Of a stretch of 64,000 bases of DNA, positions 27,972-36,169 are shown one piece after another. The first letter of the stretch is position 1; every line of letters starts with the position of its first letter. The stretch lies in NCBI GenBank assembly GCA_963771735.1, contig CAVYUN010000002.1:1054001-1118000 (forward strand), written 5' to 3'. The stretch comes from 66-474 sp963771735 (GTDB lineage Bacteria; Pseudomonadota; Gammaproteobacteria; Xanthomonadales; Rhodanobacteraceae). The notes beneath the pieces are model-generated. The model ran no database searches, was not told the DNA's origin, and was given only the letters and a program-made list of their open reading frames with translations. A program made the translations under genes and the position numbers.

Positions 27972-28667
27972 TCAACGCGTGCCGCGCACCACGATGGTCT
28001 TGCCCGACACGTCGATGCCGCCGTCGACCTCAAGCTGTTTCAATACCCGGCCGGCCATTTCCCGCGAGCAACCGACGATGCGTGAAAGCTCCTGTCGCGA
28101 GATGCGTATCTGCGTGCCTTCGGGATGGCTCATCGCGTCCGGCTCCTGGCACAGATCCAGCAGCGTGCGCGCGATGCGGTTGGTGACGTCCATGAAAGCC
28201 ATGCGGCTGACCTGGCGCGAGGTGCGCAACAACCGGTGCGTCAGTTGCGAACCGATCGCGAACAGGATGCGCGGGCAATCCTCGCGCAAGGGGCCGGCGA
28301 ACAACTGGAACAGTTTGTCGTAGCCGATCTCGGCCAATTCGCAGGCACTGCGTGTGCGGATAAGCACCTCGCGCTGCGCCTGTTCGACGAACAGACCCAT
28401 TTCGCCGATGAATTCGCCGCGGTTGATGTAGGCCAGGATCAGTTCGCGCCCCTGCTCGTCCTCGCTGCAGACGGTGACCGAGCCGTCGATCACGTAGAAC
28501 AGGGTGTTGGCGGGATCGCCGGGACGCAGGATCGCGGTCTTGCCGGGGTAGCGACGGCGGTGGCACTGCTCCAGCAAGCGCTGCATTACCGCCGGATCGG
28601 GCGCAAGCATTGCCGGTGCTTGCGATCGTTCGTAGACTTGTTGGAGCAAGTAGCGCAATTCTGACAT
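27972..28667 (-). CDS. clp: CRP/FNR-family regulator, Clp homologue
   Basis: About 231 residues: an N-terminal cyclic-nucleotide-binding fold (RRYPGKTAILRPGDPANTLFYVIDGSV, GEFIGEMGLF), a dimer helix and a C-terminal helix-turn-helix (ISRQELSRIVGCSREMAGRVLKQL). Block by block this follows Xanthomonas Clp, a CRP-like regulator of virulence and surface genes whose DNA binding is prevented by cyclic-di-GMP; whether this protein also senses c-di-GMP is inferred. I use ATG 28667 (MSELRYLLQQ); a GTG at 28712 adds 15 residues. Neither has a clear ribosome site. It diverges from speD. Confidence 0.9.
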   Translation of the reverse strand: MSELRYLLQQVYERSQAPAMLAPDPAVMQRLLEQCHRRRYPGKTAILRPGDPANTLFYVIDGSVTVCSEDEQGRELILAYINRGEFIGEMGLFVEQAQREVLIRTRSACELAEIGYDKLFQLFAGPLREDCPRILFAIGSQLTHRLLRTSRQVSRMAFMDVTNRIARTLLDLCQEPDAMSHPEGTQIRISRQELSRIVGCSREMAGRVLKQLEVDGGIDVSGKTIVVRGTR

Positions 28668-28872
28668 GGGGTCTATGCACTGCGTCACACTTCCCGTGTG
28701 CGAGTCTAGCACCTTTATTTAAGTTAACGCACATTACCAGAGAGCAAACCGGAAGGGGTGCACCGGCAACCACTTTCCCGCATACTTCGCCCTCTCCCGA
28801 TCCCCATTGCACGCGCCGGAGGGCTGTCATGCGCGCGCGCATCTCGTTTCCACCGGTTCCGAGGATACTGCC

Positions 28873-29658
28873 GTGGTCAAGCCGCTGCCCCGCTTGAAGC
28901 TGCAGGGGTTCAACAACCTCACCAAGGCACTCAGCTTCAACATCTACGACATCTGTTACGCGGTCACCAAGGACCAGCGTGACCGTTACATCGACTACAT
29001 CGACGAAGCCTATGACGCCGATCGCTTGACCCAGATCCTGACCGACGTGGCCGACATCATCGGCGCGAACATCCTCAACATCGCACGCCAGGACTACGAT
29101 CCCGAGGGAGCGTCGGTGACCATGCTTATTTCCGAGCACCCGGTCATCGACAAGCTGGGAAAGGACGTGATCTCGGACGCCGTGGTCGCGCACATGGACA
29201 AGTCGCACATCACGGTGCACACGTACCCCGAAACGCATCCGCACAACGGCATCGCGACCTTCCGCGCCGACATCGACGTGGCCACCTGCGGCGTGATCTC
29301 GCCGTTGAAGGCGTTGAATTACTTGATCGACAGCTTCGAGTCGGACATCGTGACCATGGACTACCGGGTGCGCGGTTTCACCCGCGACATCCACGGCAAG
29401 AAGCACTACATTGATCACAAGATCAATTCGATCCAGGACTATCTGGCCCGCCACATCCGCCGCAAATACCAGATGTTCGACGTCAACGTGTATCAGGAAA
29501 ACATGTTCCACACCAAGATGCACGTGAAGGATTTCGACCTCGATACGTACTTGTTCGAGGCCCATGCTGAAGATCTTTCCTTCAGGGATCGCCAACGTAT
29601 CGAATCCCTGCTCAAGCGCGAGATCGAGGAGCTGTTCCACGGGCGCAATCTGATGTAG
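28873..29658 (+). CDS. speD: S-adenosylmethionine decarboxylase proenzyme (bacterial class 1A)
   Basis: Decarboxylates SAM to provide aminopropyl groups for spermidine. The 261-residue proenzyme cleaves itself before the Ser in MDKSHITVHTYPE (about residue 111) to form the pyruvoyl cofactor. RADIDVATCGVISPLKALNYLI and the C-terminal REIEELFHGRNL are family blocks. GTG 28873 (MVKPLPRLKLQGFNNLTKALSF) matches the Xanthomonas N-terminus and follows GAGGAT; upstream starts in frame are not supported. No spermidine synthase gene is adjacent. Confidence 0.95.
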   Translation: MVKPLPRLKLQGFNNLTKALSFNIYDICYAVTKDQRDRYIDYIDEAYDADRLTQILTDVADIIGANILNIARQDYDPEGASVTMLISEHPVIDKLGKDVISDAVVAHMDKSHITVHTYPETHPHNGIATFRADIDVATCGVISPLKALNYLIDSFESDIVTMDYRVRGFTRDIHGKKHYIDHKINSIQDYLARHIRRKYQMFDVNVYQENMFHTKMHVKDFDLDTYLFEAHAEDLSFRDRQRIESLLKREIEELFHGRNLM

Positions 29659-29792
29659 GGGAGCGGCCAGCGCATATTCGCCAAGAGCCCCGAATCGATC
29701 TTGCCTGGTGCTGCGCAAACGGCATCGGTTCCATGGTCGGCATGAATCCCCGCCGGTCGTCGCGGACTCGCAGTACGCTTCTTGATCCGGCT

Positions 29793-30440
29793 TCAAATCC
29801 GATAGGCAACCGCTTTCATTACCGCGGACGCACCGCGCATCAGTGTGGGGACGGGCGGCGGCAGCTTTGTACCGCCGCGTACCCGCGCGTTGTCCGCATG
29901 GCGGCCCTCGTCGGCCTGCATCGTGGACAGGATCGCGCGCGAGCGTGCGTCGATGGTCGGCAGACGATCAAGATGTTCACCGAGATGGGCTTCGACCTGT
30001 CGTTCGGTTTCGACCACGAATCCCAGGCTCCAGCGGTCGCCGACCAGCGCGGCCAGCGCGCCGATCGCGAAGCTGCCGGCGTACCACAGCGGATTGAGCA
30101 AGCTGGGACGGTCGTCCAGTTCATGCAAGCGTTCCGCGCACCATGCCAGATGGTCGGTTTCCTCTGCGGCGGCGGTCTCCAGATGCGCCCGGGTTTCGGG
30201 GTCGCGCGCCAGCGCCGCCTGGCCGTCGTAGAGGGCCTGGGCGCAAACCTCGCCGGTGTGATTGACACGCATCAGGCCGGCCACGTGCCGGCGGTCCCTT
30301 GTATCGAGTGCGGGTGATGAATGCGATTCGGCAGGAGACGGTCGCGATGCAACGGCGGTGCCTGCAACGGTGTCTAAGGCGCGCTGCAACGCGGACAGGG
30401 CGCGGTCGACAGGCGTGAGGTGGCGGACTTCGATGTTCAT
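29793..30440 (-). CDS. coq7: 3-demethoxyubiquinol 3-hydroxylase (Coq7/UbiF-type)
   Basis: Hydroxylates demethoxyubiquinol in ubiquinone synthesis using a di-iron centre. 215 residues with the Glu and His ligands in MRVNHTGEVCAQALYDGQ, ETAAAEETDHLAWC and MQADEGRHADNA. The di-iron Coq7 type replaces flavin-type UbiF in many Xanthomonadales. The ATG overlaps the stop of the upstream iron-sulfur protein gene by four bases, implying coupled translation. Confidence 0.95.
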   Translation of the reverse strand: MNIEVRHLTPVDRALSALQRALDTVAGTAVASRPSPAESHSSPALDTRDRRHVAGLMRVNHTGEVCAQALYDGQAALARDPETRAHLETAAAEETDHLAWCAERLHELDDRPSLLNPLWYAGSFAIGALAALVGDRWSLGFVVETERQVEAHLGEHLDRLPTIDARSRAILSTMQADEGRHADNARVRGGTKLPPPVPTLMRGASAVMKAVAYRI

Positions 30441-31633
30441 GTCGCCAATTGTCGCGCAAGCAACACCAGCGGGTGCTGGATTTCGATGCGTGTCGAGCGT
30501 TCGCGCAACCCGGCCCCCAAGTGCAGGCGACAGCCGATGTTGCTGGTCAGCAGCAATTCGGCTGCAGGATCGGGCATCCGGTCCAGCAGACGCTGGCGCA
30601 GCGCCGCCGCGCGTTGCGGAAATTCCAGCATGTGGCTACCCGCTGCGCCACAGCACATGCCTTGGGTGGGCAGTACATCGAATTCCAGGCCGGGGACACG
30701 TGCGAGCAGTCGTTGCACCGCCCCGTCGGCGCGCGCGACGTTCACCTGCGTGCACGGCAGATGCAGCAGCGCCTTGCGGTGCATGGGTCGGAACCTCAGG
30801 GCTTCTCCGTGCAGATCCAGAAAAGCCATCGCGTCGTGAACCTGGCTGCCCGGCAAATTCTCGCGCAGGGTGCCGAGGCAGCCGGGCGTCGCGGTCAGCA
30901 GCGTTTCCGCGCCACACGCGGAAAAGGCATTTTTCACCGCTTTGGCCGCATCGCAAGCGGCAGTCCGGTCACCGGTATGCGCAGCCAGCGCGCCACAACA
31001 TTGCCCCTGGACCCGGGTGACCGCGTAGCCAGCCGCGGCGAGCAGGCCCGAGGCGGCGTCCTGAGCATCACGCTCGAGCACGCCCTGCACGCAGCCGCCA
31101 AATAACGCGACCCGGCCCATGCTCTTGGCCGGCTTGGCTGGTGGGTTGAAGGTATCGCGTCGCTGACTCGGCAGTGCTGGCAGCAGGGAAATTGCGGCGC
31201 GGGCCGCAGAGTCGTGTGGCAGGATGCGTCCGAGCGCCGGCAACCAATGCCTCGCGCCGGTCGCTCGGGCCAAACCCACGCCGAAGCGCAGCAGATGTGG
31301 CCGCGTCAGCAGATGCAACATGCGTCGCGGACGCCTTCTGGCCGGCGGGATGGTGGCGCGGTACGCCGTCAGCAATTCCCCGTAATGAACCGGCACAGGG
31401 CAGACCCGCTGGCAGGCCATGCAACCCAGGCAATGGTCCAGAGGCAGCCGCAAGTCGGCGTCGGGCGCGAGGCTGCCATCTGCAACATGCCTGGACAGCG
31501 TGATCCGTCCTCGCGGCGACTCGGTTTCGATCCCGTCCAGGGCGTAGGTAGGGCAGAACGGGAGGCACAAACCACATTTCACGCAAGCATCGGCGAGCTC
31601 GATGATGGGTTCGCGGGCGGTGGGGGCGGTCAT
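30437..31633 (-). CDS. GlcF/GlpC-like iron-sulfur protein with two CCG domains
   Basis: 398 residues. Two 4Fe-4S motifs lie near the N-terminus (CVKCGLCLPFCPTY and CLGCMACQRVCPVPV), then two cysteine-rich CCG domains (GGCVQ...QCCGALAAHTG and PCTQVN...MCCGAAGSH). This matches the glycolate oxidase iron-sulfur subunit GlcF and related electron-transfer subunits. No glcD or glcE is present beside it, so its partner dehydrogenase is unknown. It is coupled to coq7, perhaps reflecting a link to the quinone pool. ATG 31633. Confidence 0.85.
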   Translation of the reverse strand: MTAPTAREPIIELADACVKCGLCLPFCPTYALDGIETESPRGRITLSRHVADGSLAPDADLRLPLDHCLGCMACQRVCPVPVHYGELLTAYRATIPPARRRPRRMLHLLTRPHLLRFGVGLARATGARHWLPALGRILPHDSAARAAISLLPALPSQRRDTFNPPAKPAKSMGRVALFGGCVQGVLERDAQDAASGLLAAAGYAVTRVQGQCCGALAAHTGDRTAACDAAKAVKNAFSACGAETLLTATPGCLGTLRENLPGSQVHDAMAFLDLHGEALRFRPMHRKALLHLPCTQVNVARADGAVQRLLARVPGLEFDVLPTQGMCCGAAGSHMLEFPQRAAALRQRLLDRMPDPAAELLLTSNIGCRLHLGAGLRERSTRIEIQHPLVLLARQLAT

Positions 31634-31807
31634 TCCGCGATGCTAACACCGGGCCTGTCCGCGCCGGCGCCGGTTCAGGGCAATCACTTGCGCCACTCAT
31701 GCGCGGCCGGTATCCTTGCCGGTCTTTCGTTGCTGTCAACCCCGTCGCGCCTTCGTGGTGCGGCCCCGCATCACGTGCGGATCAATCAACTTTTACGGAT
31801 CGTTCCC

Positions 31808-32236
31808 ATGAAGACGTTCAGCGCCAAGGCCGAGACGGTCAAGCGTGACTGGCTCATCGTTGACGCCAATGGCAAGACCTTGGGTCGGCTGTGTTCGGAA
31901 GTCGCGCGTCGCCTGCGTGGCAAGCACAAGCCGGAATTCACCCCGCATGTCGATACCGGCGACTATATCGTCGTGGTCAACGCCGAGAAGATCGCGGTGA
32001 CCGGCAACAAGCTGGAAGCCAAGAATTATCATCGTTTCACTGGCTACGTCGGCAACCTGAAGACCACCAGCCTCAAGGATTTGCTGGCCACGCATCCGGA
32101 GCGTGCGATCGAGATCGGCGTCAAGGGCATGCTGCCGAAGAATCCGCTGGGCCGTGCGATGTTCCGCAAGCTCAAGGTTTATCGGGGCGCTGAGCACCCG
32201 CATACCGCACAACAGCCCAAGGCATTGGAGATCTGA
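31808..32236 (+). CDS. rplM: 50S ribosomal protein L13
   Basis: 142 residues: MKTFSAKAETVKRDWLIVDANGKTLGRL at the start and VYRGAEHPHTAQQPKALEI at the end are standard L13. ATG 31808; the frame is open upstream through the intergenic region without significance. It is followed directly by rpsI, the universal pairing. Confidence 0.98.
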   Translation: MKTFSAKAETVKRDWLIVDANGKTLGRLCSEVARRLRGKHKPEFTPHVDTGDYIVVVNAEKIAVTGNKLEAKNYHRFTGYVGNLKTTSLKDLLATHPERAIEIGVKGMLPKNPLGRAMFRKLKVYRGAEHPHTAQQPKALEI

Positions 32237-32238
32237 CA

Positions 32239-32634
32239 ATGGCGACTACGCAACAGAACATGGGCACCGGCCGCCGCAAGACTTCTGCTGCGCGGGTATT
32301 CCTGCGCAAGGGCAACGGCCAGATCATGGTCAACGGGAAGCCGCTGGACGAGTTTTTCGGCCGCGAGACCTCGCGCATGATCGTGCGTCAGCCGCTGGAA
32401 CTGACCCAGATGGCCGACAAGTTCGATATCAAGGTCAACGTAGCCGGTGGCGGCATCACCGGCCAGGCTGGTGCGATCCGTTTGGGTATCGCCCGTGCGC
32501 TGGTCGAATACGATGAGACGCTGAAGTCCACGTTGCGTCGCGCCGGATTCATGACCCGTGATGCTCGCGCGGTGGAGCGCAAGAAGGTGGGCCTGCACAA
32601 GGCACGTCGTGCGACCCAGTTCTCGAAGCGCTAA
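32239..32634 (+). CDS. rpsI: 30S ribosomal protein S9
   Basis: 131 residues with TGRRKTSAARVFLRKGNGQI at the N-terminus and the basic tail KKVGLHKARRATQFSKR that reaches the ribosomal P site. Two bases separate it from rplM, so they form one transcript. Confidence 0.98.
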   Translation: MATTQQNMGTGRRKTSAARVFLRKGNGQIMVNGKPLDEFFGRETSRMIVRQPLELTQMADKFDIKVNVAGGGITGQAGAIRLGIARALVEYDETLKSTLRRAGFMTRDARAVERKKVGLHKARRATQFSKR

Positions 32635-32689
32635 ACTGCGGAAGTCGAAGCGTCTCTGCCATCATTATCCCGGTACAGGGATGTGCCGG

Positions 32690-32708
32690 CGTCAGCCGAA
32701 GGCTGACG
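32690..32708 (+). terminator. Small hairpin after rpsI
   Basis: CGTCAGCC and GGCTGACG pair around a three-base loop 56 bases after the rpsI stop. There is no T run, so it could be a processing or attenuating hairpin rather than a full terminator. Confidence 0.4.
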
Positions 32709-32784
32709 AAGCAAACGTGGTGCGGCTTGGCCGCGACCGTTTGCAATGCAAACCGCGGCAGGATGCCAGGTTTTGCTCACTTGA

Positions 32785-32859
32785 AGCCCCGTCGCCAAGT
32801 GGTAAGGCACCTGACTCTGACTCAGGCATTCGGTGGTTCGAATCCATCCGGGGCTGCCA
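32785..32859 (+). tRNA. tRNA-Gln (CUG anticodon)
   Basis: AGCCCCG pairs with CGGGGCT for the acceptor stem; the anticodon stem CCTGA/TCAGG holds loop CTCTGAC, giving anticodon CTG (reads CAG, Gln). The T arm carries TTCGAAT, the discriminator is G as expected for tRNA-Gln, and CCA is encoded (32857-32859). Confidence 0.95.
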
Positions 32860-32900
32860 CTCGAGCCAGCGGCTCTGTCGCAGTTTGGCAGTTACGCTGC

Positions 32901-32931
32901 AAAGCCCGCCGTCCGGCGGGCTTTGTTTTTT
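32901..32931 (+). terminator. Intrinsic terminator after tRNA-Gln
   Basis: AAAGCCCGCC, loop GTCC, GGCGGGCTTT, then GTTTTTT. A ten-base-pair stem followed by a T run, 42 bases after the tRNA CCA. Confidence 0.9.
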
Positions 32932-33048
32932 GATCTCCGCCTCATCGAAATTGAGAACGGCATCAAATATCCGGTGTGCAGCTTCACCGTATGGTGCGAT
33001 GGTCGCTGAATAGCGACATTCCCCCACACAGAAACCGGAGTATTGATC

Positions 33049-33483
33049 ATGAACGTCTCGATGGAGGCACCCCGCACCCCGCAGCATGACCTGGTGGCGA
33101 TGGCGGCCGCGTTCCGCGGAGCCTTGTTGCAGCGCGTGGAGCAGGGCATCCAATCCAGTGGCATGAGTAGTTATTACGTATACCTGATTGCAAAGCGACT
33201 GGTTTTCGCCGGTCAGTTGAATATCGCTGCACTGTCAGAACAGTTGCGTTTGAATCCGCACGAACTAGAGGACAATCTGAACATGATGCTCGAGAAGGGC
33301 ATGGTCAGCCGTGCAGGAGAGACGTGGTGCATCACCCAATCCGGTCGCGATGCATTGAGCGCCGCCAACGACACGGGTGGACAGGTGTTGAACGATATCC
33401 GTGGAGCGATCGGAGCGTCCGCATGCGACCAACTGGTCGCCGGCATGCGGAATGCCTTGGCGGCGTTGAACAAGGCCGCGTGA
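33049..33483 (+). CDS. Small winged-helix DNA-binding-like protein
   Basis: 144 residues. The middle (SSYYVYLIAKRLVFAGQLNIAALSEQL...LNMMLEKGMVSRAGETWCITQSGRDAL) has the helix-turn-helix plus wing pattern of MarR-like or ribonuclease-R-type winged helices. No effector site is recognisable. ATG 33049 follows GGAG by eight bases, a strong ribosome site. It is monocistronic, between a tRNA terminator and the convergent rpiA. The target is unknown, and a structural rather than regulatory role is possible. Confidence 0.75.
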   Translation: MNVSMEAPRTPQHDLVAMAAAFRGALLQRVEQGIQSSGMSSYYVYLIAKRLVFAGQLNIAALSEQLRLNPHELEDNLNMMLEKGMVSRAGETWCITQSGRDALSAANDTGGQVLNDIRGAIGASACDQLVAGMRNALAALNKAA

Positions 33484-33639
33484 CGCGCCATTGGCCGTTC
33501 CACGCGTAATCGCCGTACAGGAAAACCAGATCACGGAGCCATGAGCCAAGGATGGCCTCTCTGGTCGTTCCGATATTTGTGATTTCGGCAGCTTCTTCGG
33601 GCAGGCCATCACTGCGCGATAGCGATCCAGGATAATCCA

Positions 33640-34284
33640 CTAAAACCGCCTGCCATCACCGACCAGCACCACGTCCGCCGGTCGGTGCGCGAACAGTCCC
33701 ACGGTGACCACCCCCGCGATCTGGTTCCACTCCGATTCCAGTTTTTCAGGTTCGGTGATGGAGAGTCCGTGCACGTCGATGATCCAGTTGCCGTTGTCGG
33801 TCACGCAATTCGTGCGCCACACCGGCGTGCCACCGCGGCGTTCGATTTCGCGGGCGACGTAACTGCGGGCCATCGGAATAACTTCGACAGGAAGCGGGAA
33901 TTTGCCCAGCGCGTCGACACACTTGTGTGCATCCACGATGCACACGAACTGTTTCGCGGCCGCGGCGACGATCTTCTCGCGCGTCAAGGCGCTGCCGCCG
34001 CCCTTGATCAGGCGCTTTCCCGGATCGCATTCGTCGGCGCCATCCACGTATACACCGATTGTGCCTGTGGCATTGAGGTCAAGTACCTCGATGCCGTGCG
34101 CGCGCAACAGTTTGCTGGATTGCTCGGAACTGGATACCGCGCCATCGATGCGATGCTTCACTTTCGCGAGCGCATCGATGAAGTATTTCACCGTCGAACC
34201 GGTGCCGACACCGATCACGGTCTGGTTTTCGACGAATTCGATCGCGGCCTCGCCGGCCCTGCGTTTCTGTGCTTCGATATCCAT
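33640..34284 (-). CDS. rpiA: Ribose-5-phosphate isomerase A
   Basis: Interconverts ribose and ribulose 5-phosphate. 214 residues with GVGTGSTVKYFIDAL (phosphate loop), DGADECDP (catalytic Asp region) and KGGGSALTREKIVA. ATG 34284. It is followed by 156 bases without a convincing gene before the convergent winged-helix gene ends at 33483. Confidence 0.96.
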   Translation of the reverse strand: MDIEAQKRRAGEAAIEFVENQTVIGVGTGSTVKYFIDALAKVKHRIDGAVSSSEQSSKLLRAHGIEVLDLNATGTIGVYVDGADECDPGKRLIKGGGSALTREKIVAAAAKQFVCIVDAHKCVDALGKFPLPVEVIPMARSYVAREIERRGGTPVWRTNCVTDNGNWIIDVHGLSITEPEKLESEWNQIAGVVTVGLFAHRPADVVLVGDGRRF

Positions 34285-34307
34285 ATTGTCCCCGGTTGTT
34301 CAGGCAT

Positions 34308-34775
34308 TCATTCCAGTGCAAGGATGGCCTGCCATTGTCGGTCCGTGACGGGCATGACCGACAAGCGGTTGCCGCGCCGGGTCAGCGCGAAATCACCGAG
34401 ACCGCGCAGCGCCTTGATTTCATCCAGCGTGATCACGCGCTTCAGTTTGCGCACGAATCGCACATCCACCAGTGTCCAGCGCGGGTCATCGCGCTTGCTG
34501 GCCGGATCATGATGATCGTCGTCGGGATCGAACTGGGTCGGGTCGGGTTTCGGCTGGCCCGCGATTCTGGCGATTCCTGCTACCCCGGGTTGTGGGCATG
34601 CCGAATGGTAGATCAGGACTTCGTCGCCGCGTTGCATTGCCCGGATGAAGTTGCGCGCCTGATAGTTCCGCACACCATCCCAAGGTTCGACCTTGCGCGC
34701 GCGAAGATCGTCTATCGAGAAGGTGCCGGGTTCGGTTTTCATCAGCCAGCGATGCATCAGCGATTTCTCATTCAT
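34308..34775 (-). CDS. EVE-domain protein
   Basis: 155 residues, one EVE domain: HRWLMKTEPGTFSIDDL, EPWDGVRNYQARNFIRAM, GDEVLIYHSACPQPGVAGIARI. EVE domains resemble YTH and PUA folds and bind modified bases in DNA or RNA; this stand-alone form is widespread and is typically found next to 5-formyl-THF cyclo-ligase, as here. The start ATG 34775 overlaps the end of ygfA by eight bases. Function beyond modified-base recognition is unknown. Confidence 0.9.
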   Translation of the reverse strand: MNEKSLMHRWLMKTEPGTFSIDDLRARKVEPWDGVRNYQARNFIRAMQRGDEVLIYHSACPQPGVAGIARIAGQPKPDPTQFDPDDDHHDPASKRDDPRWTLVDVRFVRKLKRVITLDEIKALRGLGDFALTRRGNRLSVMPVTDRQWQAILALE

Positions 34776-35373
34776 TCGTTTCGAGCGTCTGGCAGGCTAT
34801 CAGCTCCACATCGGTCGCAACGTAATCGAGATCGACGTCCCAGCTTTCCGAGGGGATCGTATCCACTTCCTGGAAAGCGTAACCGACACCGACCAGCAGG
34901 GGGCGAGCAGGCCTGGTGACACCGCGCAGGAATGCGAGGCTGCGGTCGTACCAGCCACCGCCGGTGCCGAGCCGATGGCCGCCGCGATCGAACGCAAGCA
35001 AGGGCAGCAGAATCAAGTCCATGTCGCCGGCATCGCGCAACGAGCTGTCTCCAACATCGGGTTCGGGGATGCTGTATCGGTTACTGCGCAACGCCGTACC
35101 TTGCGTGTATTCGGCGAAACGCAGTCGCCGGTCGTCGCCGAGGACGGGCAGAAAGTAGCTTTGCCCGTTTCGACGCAACGAGGCGACTGCAAGATTGAGC
35201 GGCAATTCGCCACGGATGGCCCAGTAGCCCGCGATGCAAGCGTCGGTCAGGAATTCCGGCACGGCGTGCAAATTTTGCAACGCACCGGCTGCCGCGGCGA
35301 TGCGTTGTCTGGCGTCCAGGTCGCTTCGCCGCGCGGACATGCGCGCGCGCAAAAAGGCGCGACTATCGGTCAT
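34768..35373 (-). CDS. ygfA: 5-formyltetrahydrofolate cyclo-ligase
   Basis: Converts 5-formyl-THF to 5,10-methenyl-THF with ATP. 201 residues with basic N-terminal RARMSARRSDLDARQRI, PLLAFDRGGHRLGTGGGWYDRSLAFLR (the GxGGGYYDR-type signature) and VGVGYAFQEVDTIP. It lies downstream of the 6S RNA gene, the arrangement conserved from E. coli. ATG 35373. Confidence 0.93.
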   Translation of the reverse strand: MTDSRAFLRARMSARRSDLDARQRIAAAAGALQNLHAVPEFLTDACIAGYWAIRGELPLNLAVASLRRNGQSYFLPVLGDDRRLRFAEYTQGTALRSNRYSIPEPDVGDSSLRDAGDMDLILLPLLAFDRGGHRLGTGGGWYDRSLAFLRGVTRPARPLLVGVGYAFQEVDTIPSESWDVDLDYVATDVELIACQTLETNE

Positions 35374-35380
35374 GTGGAGT

Positions 35381-35552
35381 GCCCGTTTCTACGGCTGGCT
35401 CCGAAGCCATTCGCAACACCCATCCTGCCCATCTTGCGGACCGGGATCGCCAATCGTGTGTGCAATCCTGCCAACGCGGTCGCTGCAATGCTCCCGGGTT
35501 GCCTGGTCTTGCACGAACGTGCCATTCGGGACGGCTTATGGAAACTCGGGGC
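35381..35552 (-). other. Fold-back segment between 6S RNA and ygfA
   Basis: On the minus strand, CCCGAGTTTC at the 5' side can pair with GAAACGGG 160 bases later, and inside that AAGCC pairs with GGCTT. No gene is apparent. It could be the leader of ygfA or a processed spacer of the 6S-ygfA transcript. I first considered it as the 6S RNA itself but the upstream element fits far better. Confidence 0.3.
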
Positions 35553-35655
35553 AGAAAGCCCGTTCTGATGGAGCGAGGGTGACGGTGTAGCCACAGAAAT
35601 GTCGTGATATCCACGAGGCGGGATCATGGATGACCGCAAAAAACCAAAGTGGCGT

Positions 35656-35838
35656 CCTCCGCAGTGACGATGCGCGCCGAGCGACCCTGATCCGTGAAGA
35701 TCAAGTGGGCAGGCTGGCCGGATTTTCAGGCTTTCCGCTCGTGGCGGACTTGCACAAGGACCCGGTAACCGCCGGCCCCAGGCCGTACATTAGGAACAAG
35801 GCACATTGCTGGGGGCGCGCTGTCGTTCACCACAGGGG
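35656..35838 (-). ncRNA. ssrS: 6S RNA
   Basis: Between zapA and ygfA on the same strand, the place of ssrS in E. coli. Read on the minus strand, CCTGTGGTGAACGACAGCGCGCC near the 5' end pairs with GGCGCGCATCGTCACTGCGG at the 3' end, giving the long closing stem. Internal parts resemble the E. coli RNA in order: GGCGGTTACCGGGTCC, GGAAAGCCTGAAAAT (E. coli GAGAAGCCTTAAAAC), and a CTTGATC/GGATCAGG hairpin before GGTCGC. The length between stem ends is 183 bases, the E. coli length. 6S RNA mimics an open promoter and sequesters sigma70 RNA polymerase in stationary phase. A TTTTTT follows shortly after the 3' end. Confidence 0.82.
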
Positions 35839-35851
35839 ACGCCAGCAAGGG

Positions 35852-36169
35852 TTATTCTAGGGGCGTTTCAAGGACGTCTTCAAGCTTGCGTCGCAGCATG
35901 GCGATATGCTCGCCCGCGGTGTTGGACAGGGCATCCTGGCTGCGTCGCAGCATCAGCAGATCGTGGGTGATATCGAGTGCCGCGAGCACCGCGATGCGGT
36001 CGTAACCGGGGCTGCGCGAGGCGTGCCGGATTTCGCGCATTTTCTTGTTCAGGTGTTCGACGGCAGCCAACAGGCCTTCGCGTTCGTCGGGCTTGCAGCC
36101 GACCAGAAATTCGCGGTCGAGCAACTTGACGGTAACGGTGACGGATTCGTCGGCCATGCGTGTGCTCAA
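35852..36169 (-). CDS. zapA: Cell division protein ZapA
   Basis: 105 residues. The N-terminal VTVKLLDREFLVGCKPDEREGLLAAVEHLNKKMREI is the ZapA globular domain, followed by a coiled-coil helix (DRIAVLAALDITHDLLMLRRSQ). ZapA stabilises FtsZ bundles at the division ring. ATG 36169 overlaps the stop of the upstream coiled-coil gene by four bases. The 6S RNA follows directly. Confidence 0.92.
   Translation of the reverse strand: MSTRMADESVTVTVKLLDREFLVGCKPDEREGLLAAVEHLNKKMREIRHASRSPGYDRIAVLAALDITHDLLMLRRSQDALSNTAGEHIAMLRRKLEDVLETPLE

Noticed and set aside
28030..29796. Open frame of 588 codons antisense to speD, continuing across clp
   Set aside because: Shadow of two certain genes; no ribosome site or domain.
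33332..33640. Possible 102-codon frame starting at the rpiA stop
   Set aside because: It runs antisense into the winged-helix gene and has no family features; the overlap with the rpiA stop is suggestive but not enough.
35381..35552. First guess for the 6S RNA
   Set aside because: The end-pairing is good but the internal blocks do not match 6S; the element at 35656-35838 matches in order and length.
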